64,000 nt of DNA from Pseudidiomarina aquimaris (GTDB taxonomy: Bacteria; Pseudomonadota; Gammaproteobacteria; Enterobacterales; Alteromonadaceae), in NCBI RefSeq assembly GCF_003987395.1, contig NZ_PIPT01000010.1, forward strand, positions 1 to 64,000. Reading direction: 5' to 3'. Shown here piece after piece: positions 56,144 to 64,000 of the stretch. The position numbers and the translations under genes are program-made. Numbering within the stretch: the stretch's first letter is position 1; every line of letters begins with the position of its first letter. The notes below the pieces were generated by a model, which was not told the origin of the DNA, ran no database searches, and saw nothing but the letters and a program-made list of their open reading frames with translations.

Positions 56144-56664
56144 GTGATTTAATTAAGAACTCAATTAGGGCGATTCACGACTACCCTAAAGCGGGTATTG
56201 TTTTTCGGGATATAACGCCGCTGCTCGCCGACGGTGCTGCCTTCAAGGCAACAATCGATGCTTTCGTGCAGCGCTACAGCGACAAAAACCTAACCAAAAT
56301 TGTCGGGATGGAAGCCCGTGGCTTTATTTTTGGTACCGCACTGGCTTACGCCCTCGGTATTGGTTTTGTGCCTCTGCGCAAGCCCGGAAAACTCCCGTCC
56401 AAGACGCTTTCACAAAGCTACGCACTTGAGTACGGTGAAGACGCTTTAGAAATGCATGTCGATGCCTTAAGTGCTGATGATCATGTGCTGGTCATTGATG
56501 ATTTGCTGGCGACGGGAGGGACCGTGTTGGCAGCAATCAAACTCATTAAACAGACCGACGCAAGCGTTGAAGAATGCGCGTTTGTGATCACTTTGAAGGA
56601 CTTGCCAGGTGCGCAACGCCTGCAAGAAGCATCGATTCCGTACTATACCCTGTGTGAATTTTGA
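56140..56664 (+). CDS. apt: Adenine phosphoribosyltransferase
   Basis: Apt salvages adenine by joining it to PRPP to form AMP. The 174-residue protein has the PRPP-binding loop [13 protein letters not shown] and EARGFIFG. The start at 56140 is translationally coupled to the receiver gene (ATGA); an earlier in-frame ATG at 56089 would add residues not usual in Apt. It precedes dnaX by 58 bases, an order common in gammaproteobacteria (apt-dnaX-ybaB-recR-htpG-adk). Confidence 0.95.
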   Translation: MSDLIKNSIRAIHDYPKAGIVFRDITPLLADGAAFKATIDAFVQRYSDKNLTKIVGMEARGFIFGTALAYALGIGFVPLRKPGKLPSKTLSQSYALEYGEDALEMHVDALSADDHVLVIDDLLATGGTVLAAIKLIKQTDASVEECAFVITLKDLPGAQRLQEASIPYYTLCEF

Positions 56665-56722
56665 GGTAACGTAAGGGCATCTTAATGTCACCGATTACCC
56701 GAGTTCGACAAGGAATCTAAGC

Positions 56723-58744
56723 ATGAGTTATCAGGTGCTCGCCCGTAAGTGGCGCCCGCATACTTTTAAAGAAGTGGTTGGCCAACAGCACGTTCTAAAA
56801 CCCGTTATGAACGCGCTCACCTCAGGTCGACTGCACCATGCTTGGCTGCTTACCGGAACGCGTGGCGTCGGTAAGACAACCATTGCCCGAATTCTCGCCA
56901 AAAGTCTTAACTGTGAACAGGGCATCACTGCCGAACCTTGTGGTCAATGTGGTGCTTGTAAGGCAATTGACGAGGGGCGTTTTGTCGATTTGTTGGAAAT
57001 CGATGCGGCGTCTCGTACTAAAGTCGAAGATACCCGTGAACTGCTGGATAACGTGCAATACAAGCCGACTCACGGGCGCTACAAAGTTTACCTCATTGAC
57101 GAAGTTCACATGCTGTCACGGCATAGTTTTAATGCGCTGCTCAAAACGCTAGAAGAGCCGCCGGAACATGTGAAATTTTTGCTGGCGACGACCGATCCGC
57201 AAAAACTGCCCATTACGGTGTTATCGCGCTGCTTGCAGTTCAATTTGAAGGCCTTGGATCGCCAAGAGATTGCCAATCATCTCGGCTACGTGTTGCAACA
57301 AGAAGCGATCCCTTTCGATGAAGCAGCGTTGGTTGCAATTGCTCGTGCCGCGCGTGGCAGTATGCGTGATGCCTTGAGTCTTACCGACCAAGCGATTGCG
57401 CAGGGCGAACAACAGGTCACCATGGCCGGCGTGCAGCAAATGTTGGGTGCCGTACCTAGCTTTGAACTAGCGACCTTACTCGAGCAAATAGTCGCGGGAC
57501 AGGGCGCTGATTTATTGACGACGTTAGCGCGGATAGCCGGACAGGTTCCTGATCTGAGTAACTTGTTGGGTGAAATGCAGAACTATGTGCATCAACTAGC
57601 CCTATATCAAGCGGTGCCAGAAGTGGCGGAAACCCTTGGATTGTCGGTTGAAGACCAACATTTGGCGCAACAGTTGCCGGCCGAGTTACTGCAAGTTTAT
57701 TACGATATCCTCATTCAAGGTCGACGTGACCTCGACTACGCTGCTGAGGTTCGAAGCGGCGTTGAGATGACTTTGTTGCGCATGATGGCGTTTCGTCCCG
57801 AGCGTATTGAGCTTATGGAGCGCACGCCCGTAGATACGACAACGGTAACGACGACTAAGGCCGCACCTGCGAGTGCAGCTAAAGCCGCTCCCGAATCGGC
57901 ACAGGGAACAGAACCTGCGCCCGCAACAGAGCCTGAGGTACCGCAGGAACAATTGTCCGAACCGGATCTGCCGCCTGAACCTGAATTTACAGCAGAGCCA
58001 GAGCTGCACGCGGAGCCACAAGTTGACCATGCTCCAGAGCCGCAGCCACAGCAACCGTCTGAGCCAGCTGCAACCACTGAAAACTCGCAGGATAGCTTGG
58101 CCTCGTTGTTGGAGACGCGGGCGATGCTGCAGCAAAAAAAAAATTCTGAGAAGCTGAAGGGCAACGAGGCTGCTGCGTCGGTTGTTAAGCCAACGCCCGT
58201 AGCTGCGCAGCCAGAACCCGAACCAGAACCAGAACCAGAGGTGTCGCCGAAGCCAGAAGCGCCAGAAGCACCAGCTCACGCGAGTGCAAAGCCAACACAA
58301 ATGCAGGCGCCTCAGGCTGAAGCAGCATCACTGGAATCCCTAGCCATACCTGATGACACGCGCAGTGCAGCAGAAATCGACCGTTGGTCGGCTCTCATTG
58401 ATAATCTTGAATTGACTGGCTTAGCACGGCAGTTGGCGCGCAATAGCGTACTAGAGAAACAAAACGAAAGTTACGTGCTGTGGGTGCGCGAGGAATGGCA
58501 GCACTTACTCAATGAATCGGTTGCGCAAGCAATTACGCAAGCATTGCAGGAAAATTTAGACCTGAAGTTAGCTGAAATTGCCTTGAAAAATACACCGCAG
58601 CCCACACCTTTTGAAATTCAGCAAGCCATTGACGCCAAGCGACTCACTGACGCCAAACAAAAATTGGCTGCAGATCCGCTAGCCCAAGCGCTACAACAGA
58701 ACTTTGGTGCTGAGCTGTTAGACGACTCAGTACAACCGCTTTAA
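56723..58744 (+). CDS. dnaX: DNA polymerase III tau subunit (gamma by frameshift)
   Basis: DnaX forms the clamp-loader motor and holds the polymerase cores together. The 673-residue product has the AAA+ module (P-loop GTRGVGKTT, zinc-site cysteines, [22 protein letters not shown]). Domain III follows (to about 365), then a low-complexity Pro/Glu/Ala linker (about 370-545) and the C-terminal domains that bind DnaB and alpha. A run of ten As at 58134-58143 in the linker codes QQKK. In the -1 frame it reads KF then TGA at 58147, so slippage would give a product of about 475 residues, like the gamma form of E. coli. Confidence 0.96.
   Translation: MSYQVLARKWRPHTFKEVVGQQHVLKPVMNALTSGRLHHAWLLTGTRGVGKTTIARILAKSLNCEQGITAEPCGQCGACKAIDEGRFVDLLEIDAASRTKVEDTRELLDNVQYKPTHGRYKVYLIDEVHMLSRHSFNALLKTLEEPPEHVKFLLATTDPQKLPITVLSRCLQFNLKALDRQEIANHLGYVLQQEAIPFDEAALVAIARAARGSMRDALSLTDQAIAQGEQQVTMAGVQQMLGAVPSFELATLLEQIVAGQGADLLTTLARIAGQVPDLSNLLGEMQNYVHQLALYQAVPEVAETLGLSVEDQHLAQQLPAELLQVYYDILIQGRRDLDYAAEVRSGVEMTLLRMMAFRPERIELMERTPVDTTTVTTTKAAPASAAKAAPESAQGTEPAPATEPEVPQEQLSEPDLPPEPEFTAEPELHAEPQVDHAPEPQPQQPSEPAATTENSQDSLASLLETRAMLQQKKNSEKLKGNEAAASVVKPTPVAAQPEPEPEPEPEVSPKPEAPEAPAHASAKPTQMQAPQAEAASLESLAIPDDTRSAAEIDRWSALIDNLELTGLARQLARNSVLEKQNESYVLWVREEWQHLLNESVAQAITQALQENLDLKLAEIALKNTPQPTPFEIQQAIDAKRLTDAKQKLAADPLAQALQQNFGAELLDDSVQPL
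58134..58143 (+). promoter_or_regulatory. Poly(A) slippery site in dnaX
   Basis: Ten consecutive As straddle codons 471-474. The -1 frame reaches TGA at 58147-58149, four bases after the run. The length favours either ribosomal -1 frameshifting (A-AAA-AAA) or transcript slippage. Confidence 0.75.
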
Positions 58745-58763
58745 GAAACCAGACGAGGTAGAT

Positions 58764-59093
58764 ATGTTTAAAGGTGGAATGGGAAATATGATGAAGCAGG
58801 CGCAGCAAATGCAAGAGCGCATGCAAAAGGCCCAAGAAGAAATCGCGAACCTTGAAGTCACCGGCGAAGCGGGGGCTGGTATGGTGAAAGTAACCATGCT
58901 CGGTAACCATAACGTACGTCGTGTGCACATCGATCCAAGCTTGATGGAAGATGAAGACCAAGAAATGCTGGAAGACTTAATCGCGGCAGCGATTAACGAT
59001 GCTGTGCGTCGTGTAGAGCAGACAACCAAAGAACGTATGGCTGAAGTGACTGGCGGTATGAACTTGCCACCAGGTATGAAGTTACCGTTTTAA
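58764..59093 (+). CDS. ybaB: YbaB/EbfC nucleoid-associated protein
   Basis: The 109-residue DNA-binding protein has the family's N-terminal helix rich in M, Q and E ([20 protein letters not shown]) and the [14 protein letters not shown] segment. Dimers bind DNA and are thought to help chromosome organisation. It lies between dnaX and recR, the usual arrangement. Confidence 0.95.
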   Translation: MFKGGMGNMMKQAQQMQERMQKAQEEIANLEVTGEAGAGMVKVTMLGNHNVRRVHIDPSLMEDEDQEMLEDLIAAAINDAVRRVEQTTKERMAEVTGGMNLPPGMKLPF

Positions 59094-59104
59094 AGGCTCA
59101 AGCA

Positions 59105-59713
59105 ATGCGACTTAGTCCCGCAATCAGTGAACTTATAAGAGCATTGCGCATGCTCCCGGGCGTTGGGCCGAAGTCGGCGCAGCGGATGGCGTTCCAAATA
59201 TTGGAGCGCCAACGTGAGGGTGGTCTACAACTGTCCCAAGCCTTGGCTCAGGCAGTTGAACGCGTAGGCCATTGTGAGGTGTGTCGCACGCTTACCGAAG
59301 CTCAAGTATGTGAGCTATGCAGCGACGACGCGCGGCGCAATAGCGGTCTGCTGTGTATCGTTGAGACGCCTGCCGATGTGTTGGCGATAGAGCAAACCGG
59401 TCAATATGCTGGTTGCTACTTTGTCCTCATGGGGCATCTTTCGCCGCTTGACGGCATTGGGCCGGAAGATATTGGTCTCGATCGTTTAGCAGAACGTCTC
59501 GCCGCCGACACGATTAGTGAGATTATTTTAGCAACCAACCCAACCATTGAGGGTGAGGCAACCGCGCACTACATCGCTGAATTAGCCCGCCAGCACAATG
59601 TTTCCACGTCACGTATCGCTCATGGAGTGCCGGTCGGCGGAGAACTGGAGTATGTCGATCAAGCTACACTAGGACATGCCTTCAGTGGACGTAAACGCGT
59701 CGAATTTGATTAA
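59105..59713 (+). CDS. recR: Recombination protein RecR
   Basis: RecR, with RecO, loads RecA at single-stranded gaps. The 202-residue protein has an N-terminal helix-hairpin-helix ([15 protein letters not shown]), a zinc finger with four cysteines ([16 protein letters not shown]) and a Toprim domain ([17 protein letters not shown]). Spacing to ybaB is 11 bases. Confidence 0.96.
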   Translation: MRLSPAISELIRALRMLPGVGPKSAQRMAFQILERQREGGLQLSQALAQAVERVGHCEVCRTLTEAQVCELCSDDARRNSGLLCIVETPADVLAIEQTGQYAGCYFVLMGHLSPLDGIGPEDIGLDRLAERLAADTISEIILATNPTIEGEATAHYIAELARQHNVSTSRIAHGVPVGGELEYVDQATLGHAFSGRKRVEFD

Positions 59714-59788
59714 ATTTTTCCTTGAAAACCCGCCAGGTGTCCCCATCTCTGTCTGAGTGTTAGCAACAATAGTGCAGGAGAGATCACT

Positions 59789-61690
59789 ATGGCGGAGACC
59801 CGTCAAGCCGAAACCCATGGCTTTCAGACCGAAGTGAAGCAATTGCTTCATTTGATGATTCATTCGCTTTATTCAAACAAGGAAATCTTCCTACGCGAGT
59901 TGGTATCGAATGCCTCAGATGCCGCTGATAAATTGCGTTTTAAGGCACTGAGCGACAGCAATTTAATAGCTGATGATGCTGAACTGCGTGTCCGCGTGAG
60001 TGCCGATAAAGACGCCGGCACCATTACGATTAGTGACAACGGCATCGGCATGTCACGTGACGATGTTATGAGTAATCTCGGTACCATCGCCAAATCCGGC
60101 ACCGCCGAGTTCTTTAGCCAGCTGTCAGGTGATCAAGCGAAAGATAGTCGTTTGATTGGTCAGTTCGGCGTAGGTTTTTATTCTGCATTTATCGTTGCCG
60201 ATAGCGTGACAGTGCGCACCCGCGTTGCTGGAGCCGCAGCCAACGAAGCTGTGGAATGGCATTCCAAAGGCGAAGGCGAATTTGATATTCGTGTCATCGA
60301 GAAGGCCCAGCGCGGTACCGATATTATTTTGCATGTCCGTGAAGATGCGAACGAATTCCTCGACGAATTCCGTCTGCGCGGTATTATCACCAAGTATTCC
60401 GACCATCTCAGCATTCCAGTGGAAATGCCTGAGCGTGATGACGACGGCAAGCTAACTGAATGGAAAGCCGTGAACTCAGGTCAAGCGCTATGGACGCGGG
60501 AAAAAGCTGAGATTAGCGATGAAGAATACCAAGAGTTCTACAAAACCATTGCGCATGACTTTGAAGATCCACTGCTGTGGAGCCACAATAAAGTTGAGGG
60601 TACGCAGGAATACACCAGCCTACTGTACATTCCGAAGCGTGCGCCGTGGGATTTATGGAATCGCGAACAACAGCACGGCATTAAACTCTATGTGAAGCGC
60701 GTGTTTATCATGGATGATGCACAGCAGCTGATGCCGACTTATTTGCGTTTCGTGCGTGGTTTGATGGACTCGAATGATTTGCCATTGAACGTGTCACGGG
60801 AGATCTTACAAGACAACAAGATCACGCGTGCAATGCGCAGTGGCAGCACCAAGAAAGTCTTGGGTATGCTAAGCAAACTCGCAAAAGACGATCCTGAGCA
60901 GTATCAAGAGTTTTGGAATACCTTCGGTACGGTGTTGAAAGAAGGCCCAGCTGAAGACCACGCAAACCAGGAGAAAATTGCGGCGTTGCTGCGTTTTACC
61001 TCAACACATGAGGACAAAGCGGAAGCGACGGTAAGCTTAGATGCTTACCTAGAGCGCATGGCTGAGAAGCAAGATAAGATCTATTACATCGTTGCTGATA
61101 GCTATGAAGCTGCGCGTGATAATCCTGCACTCGAGATTTTCCGGAAAAAGGGTATCGAAGTCTTGCTGCTGTCAGAACGTATCGACGAGTGGTTGATGAG
61201 CCATCTTAGCGAATACAAAGAGAAGCAGTTCCAAAGCGTTACCCGTGGTGATCTCGACTTGGGCGACCTTGATGATGCAGAGGATAAAAAGCAGCAAGAA
61301 GAGCTGGAAAAATCCTTTGAGGATCAGGTCAAACGTTTTGAAAAAGCGCTTGGTGATAAAGTGAAGTCAGTGCGTGTTACTCACCGTTTGACGCAATCGC
61401 CAGCCTGTATTGTCACGGACGAGAATGACATGAGCACGCAAATGGCTAAGCTGATGGAAGCTGCCGGGCAAAAAGTGCCAGAAACTAAGTACATCTTTGA
61501 ACTGAACCCTGAGCATAGCCTAGTGCAGCAGGTGGCCGCTTTGGATAATGACGAGAAGTTTGCCGAGTGGGCGAATCTCTTGCTTGACCAAGCAACCCTT
61601 GCCGAGCGTGGTAGCTTAAAAGACCCGGCTCAGTTTGTGACGCGTTTGAATCGACTGATGATGGAATTAAGCGCCGGCAAATTAAGCTAA
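59789..61690 (+). CDS. htpG: Chaperone protein HtpG (Hsp90)
   Basis: HtpG is the bacterial Hsp90 chaperone. The 633-residue protein has the N-terminal ATPase ([35 protein letters not shown]), the middle domain (with [13 protein letters not shown]) and the C-terminal dimerisation domain. An RBS (GGAG) precedes the ATG. A long hairpin follows the stop. Confidence 0.96.
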   Translation: MAETRQAETHGFQTEVKQLLHLMIHSLYSNKEIFLRELVSNASDAADKLRFKALSDSNLIADDAELRVRVSADKDAGTITISDNGIGMSRDDVMSNLGTIAKSGTAEFFSQLSGDQAKDSRLIGQFGVGFYSAFIVADSVTVRTRVAGAAANEAVEWHSKGEGEFDIRVIEKAQRGTDIILHVREDANEFLDEFRLRGIITKYSDHLSIPVEMPERDDDGKLTEWKAVNSGQALWTREKAEISDEEYQEFYKTIAHDFEDPLLWSHNKVEGTQEYTSLLYIPKRAPWDLWNREQQHGIKLYVKRVFIMDDAQQLMPTYLRFVRGLMDSNDLPLNVSREILQDNKITRAMRSGSTKKVLGMLSKLAKDDPEQYQEFWNTFGTVLKEGPAEDHANQEKIAALLRFTSTHEDKAEATVSLDAYLERMAEKQDKIYYIVADSYEAARDNPALEIFRKKGIEVLLLSERIDEWLMSHLSEYKEKQFQSVTRGDLDLGDLDDAEDKKQQEELEKSFEDQVKRFEKALGDKVKSVRVTHRLTQSPACIVTDENDMSTQMAKLMEAAGQKVPETKYIFELNPEHSLVQQVAALDNDEKFAEWANLLLDQATLAERGSLKDPAQFVTRLNRLMMELSAGKLS

Positions 61691-61696
61691 AACATG

Positions 61697-61726
61697 GAGC
61701 ATTGTCGACGAAAGTCGGCAATGCTC
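61697..61726 (+). terminator. Long hairpin between htpG and adk
   Basis: A 13-bp stem GAGCATTGTCGAC/GTCGGCAATGCTC (one G-T pair) has a GAAA tetraloop. It lies six bases after the htpG stop, but has no T run. It may end transcription or protect the 3' end of the mRNA. Confidence 0.5.
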
Positions 61727-61808
61727 GGACTTGTATTGCACGCCGCTAGGCGGTAAAGTTCGACCTTAATCCAACGCACACCAACAAAACTAGGAAAGAG
61801 GGTTGTAA

Positions 61809-62453
<645 letters not shown>

Positions 62454-62480
62454 GCAGCGCGTCAGCAAAGAATGTTTCGA

Positions 62481-62504
62481 AGCCCACCTTGTGTGGGCTT
62501 TTTT
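62481..62504 (+). terminator. Rho-independent terminator after adk
   Basis: The stem AGCCCAC/GTGGGCT with a 5-base loop is followed by six Ts. The stem is the same as that of the terminator at 19,323. Confidence 0.92.
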
Positions 62505-62530
62505 GTAGTCGACTTAAAAGGAGAATAACA

Positions 62531-62935
62531 ATGGCTGTCGAATTACAAATTAGTATGATGTATGCAGGTCTTCTGACGCTGCTCTATTTCGCCTTGTCAG
62601 TGGCTGTCATTCGATTACGCTGGCGCGATCGCGTGGGTATCGGTACTGGCGATTCCAAAGACCTTGAAGTTGCCACACGTATTCACGCTAATTTCGCTGA
62701 ATATGTGCCATTGATGCTATTGCTATTGGTGCTCATGGAACTGAGCGGGGCACCGGTGATGTTATTGCACGCAATGGGCGGCTTGTTATTTGTCGCGCGT
62801 ATTTGTCATGCCTTAGGCCTGCGCATGAGCATTGGGCCATCGTGGGCACGCACGGTGGGTGTTCTTGGCACCTTTATTGTCTTGTTATTGCAAGCGGGTT
62901 ACTTGTTGGGCTACGCATTCGGGATGGCAGTATGA
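62531..62935 (+). CDS. MAPEG family membrane protein
   Basis: The 134-residue product has four predicted helices and MAPEG-family motifs (RIHANFAEYVPLMLLLL and ARICHALGL). MAPEG members include membrane glutathione transferases; here function is unknown. The start ATG at 62531 has AGGAG just upstream. It overlaps the next gene start (ATGA). Confidence 0.87.
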   Translation: MAVELQISMMYAGLLTLLYFALSVAVIRLRWRDRVGIGTGDSKDLEVATRIHANFAEYVPLMLLLLVLMELSGAPVMLLHAMGGLLFVARICHALGLRMSIGPSWARTVGVLGTFIVLLLQAGYLLGYAFGMAV

Positions 62936-63753
62936 CCACGGACTCAATGCAGGGGATCCAGCGTTTCGGTAACAGTAACGGCCCCAGCTTGGTGTTGTTG
63001 CATAGCTCGCAAAGCAATACCAGCCAGTGGCGAGCTTTGATCCAGCAGTTGCAAGCCGACTACGACATCATTGGTGTTGATTTAATTGGCTATGGTAAAG
63101 CACCGAAAGCTGAGGTTGAACAAGTTGAAGCGTTTCGCTTTAGCGATGAAGTTCCACGCATTGTGGCGGGTGTTAAAGCTTTGCTTGGCAGCAAACCGGT
63201 GACGCTTATCGGCCATTCCTACGGTGGTGCTCTAGCACTGAAGTTAGCGCTGGAAAACTTGCTAAATGTGCAAGCGGTTGCGGTGTTTGAACCGGTCGCT
63301 TTTCACGTACTCGAAGCAAATGAACCGGCACGACAGGAAATTGAAGCCATTGCGACGCAAATGGACGCGACCGATCCGGTCGGCAGCACTGCAACCTTTG
63401 TTGATTATTGGAACCAACCAGGCTTTTTTGCAGCATTGCCCGCAAAAGTACAACAGTTGATGGCCAGCCAAGCAGAAAAAGTGGCGATGGATTTTGCCGC
63501 GTTAATGGGCGAGCCGCACAAGTTAGTGGATTACAGCAAGTTGGCGCAACCGGTGTTATTGCTAACCGGAAGCAAAACCCAACACAGCGCTCAACGCGTG
63601 GCTGAGCAGTTGCAGCGGGTGTTGCCTGATGTTCGTACTAAACAGCTTGATTGTGGCCACATGGGGCCACTGACGCATCCGCAGCTCGTCAATCCAGAGT
63701 TATGTGGCTTTATTTCCACGTATGCGAGTACGGCGGAGGCGGTCCGTGACTGA
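62932..63753 (+). CDS. Alpha/beta hydrolase
   Basis: The 273-residue product has the alpha/beta-hydrolase fold: nucleophile elbow GHSYGG (about residue 92), an oxyanion-loop region LLHSSQSNTSQW and a catalytic histidine in CGHMGPLTHP. Substrate is unknown. The start ATG overlaps the MAPEG stop, and the 3' end overlaps the next gene by 8 bases. Confidence 0.87.
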   Translation: MTTDSMQGIQRFGNSNGPSLVLLHSSQSNTSQWRALIQQLQADYDIIGVDLIGYGKAPKAEVEQVEAFRFSDEVPRIVAGVKALLGSKPVTLIGHSYGGALALKLALENLLNVQAVAVFEPVAFHVLEANEPARQEIEAIATQMDATDPVGSTATFVDYWNQPGFFAALPAKVQQLMASQAEKVAMDFAALMGEPHKLVDYSKLAQPVLLLTGSKTQHSAQRVAEQLQRVLPDVRTKQLDCGHMGPLTHPQLVNPELCGFISTYASTAEAVRD

Positions 63754-64000
63754 TGCCTACGTTGCCGGCGGCAAAGCCGCACGGGAACAGTTCGCCTTAT
63801 GGCGCTCGCAACCGCAATTCGTCTATTTAGACAGTGCGGCGAGTTGCCAAGTGCCAGAGACGGTGTTGCAGGCTTACCTCGATTATTATCAACACGGCCA
63901 TGCAAATGCGCACCGCGGTAGCTACCCGCTGGCGCAACAGGCGACCGCACAACTCGAGCAAGCGCGTCAAGAGTTAGCAAACTGGATCGGAGCTCAGGCC
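63746..64000 (+). CDS. Cysteine desulfurase/class V aminotransferase family protein, N-terminal part
   Basis: The first 85 residues, from a GTG at 63746, match the start of CsdA/SufS-like PLP enzymes: FVYLDSAASCQVPETVL, then YYQHGHANAHRGSY and ARQELANWIGAQA. The gene runs off the right edge, so the PLP lysine and active-site cysteine cannot be seen. It overlaps the hydrolase gene by 8 bases. CsdA is more likely than SufS because no suf genes precede it. Confidence 0.8.
   Translation, partial: MTDAYVAGGKAAREQFALWRSQPQFVYLDSAASCQVPETVLQAYLDYYQHGHANAHRGSYPLAQQATAQLEQARQELANWIGAQA

Noticed and set aside
57686-58300. Long open frame opposite the dnaX linker
   Set aside because: It mirrors the Pro/Glu/Ala-rich low-complexity part of dnaX and reads as a Trp/Arg/Leu-rich product with no recognisable features; it is a shadow frame.

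Overview
The window reads as a gammaproteobacterial chromosome. The syntenic blocks lolB-ispE-prs-rplY-pth-ychF, hemA-prfA-prmC-sirB2-sirB1-kdsA, glyA-nrdR-ribD and dnaX-ybaB-recR-htpG-adk, a psrA-fadE pair and a TtpC-type TonB2 operon fit a marine Alteromonadales member. Idiomarinaceae is my best guess, from general resemblance only. No database search was possible.

Region 1 (1 to about 12,100) is an accessory metal-resistance segment. It starts inside an IS3-family element that cuts off the 3' part of merA. Then come merP, merT, a textbook MerR operator and a divergent merR. A ynfA-like gene, a short CDF transporter with Cys-Cys-Gly ends, czcD and a czcCBA efflux operon headed by a small His/Cys-rich secreted protein follow. 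A decayed small ORF lies between the two CDF genes. The right edge holds an AT-rich, N-terminally shortened HindVP-type restriction endonuclease with no visible methylase, and a 56-nt 3' fragment of tRNA-Arg(CCG) that looks like an integration scar.

Region 2 (12,100-19,350) has fumC with an SDR gene on the minus strand. Divergent from it is a tight five-gene operon: a cupredoxin-like secreted protein, a membrane GGDEF/EAL protein with a degenerate GGDEF motif, a DUF3034 outer-membrane-type protein, a secreted truncated haemoglobin and a mercaptopyruvate-type sulfurtransferase. The first four genes look like an envelope redox or gas-sensing module coupled to c-di-GMP turnover.

Region 3 (19,350-46,330) is mostly housekeeping: translation, haem and isoprenoid precursors, PRPP, lipoprotein sorting, KDO synthesis, fatty-acid oxidation with its PsrA regulator, one-carbon metabolism, riboflavin, cell-wall recycling and rRNA methylation. 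The riboflavin pair is unusual: the RibB protein has a GTP-cyclohydrolase-like C-terminus without its zinc cysteines, and ribE, ribH and nusB do not follow.

Region 4 (46,330-55,730) carries the SRP RNA gene, a patch of short repeats, tryptophan 2,3-dioxygenase, a short PriC-like gene, a six-gene TonB2-type operon (DUF3450, ttpC, exbB, exbD, tonB, TPR) and, after a strong terminator, an hvfABC cluster. HvfA is a secreted precursor with eight cysteines in KCG motifs (seven of them EGKCG). HvfB is the DUF692/MNIO iron enzyme and HvfC its DUF2063 partner. This recently recognised type of RiPP metallophore locus is the most exciting system in the window.

Region 5 (55,580-64,000) has a 42-residue membrane protein, a stand-alone receiver domain overlapping apt, dnaX with a ten-A slippery run positioned to make a short gamma-like product, ybaB, recR, htpG, adk, a MAPEG protein, an alpha/beta hydrolase and the start of a cysteine desulfurase-like gene.
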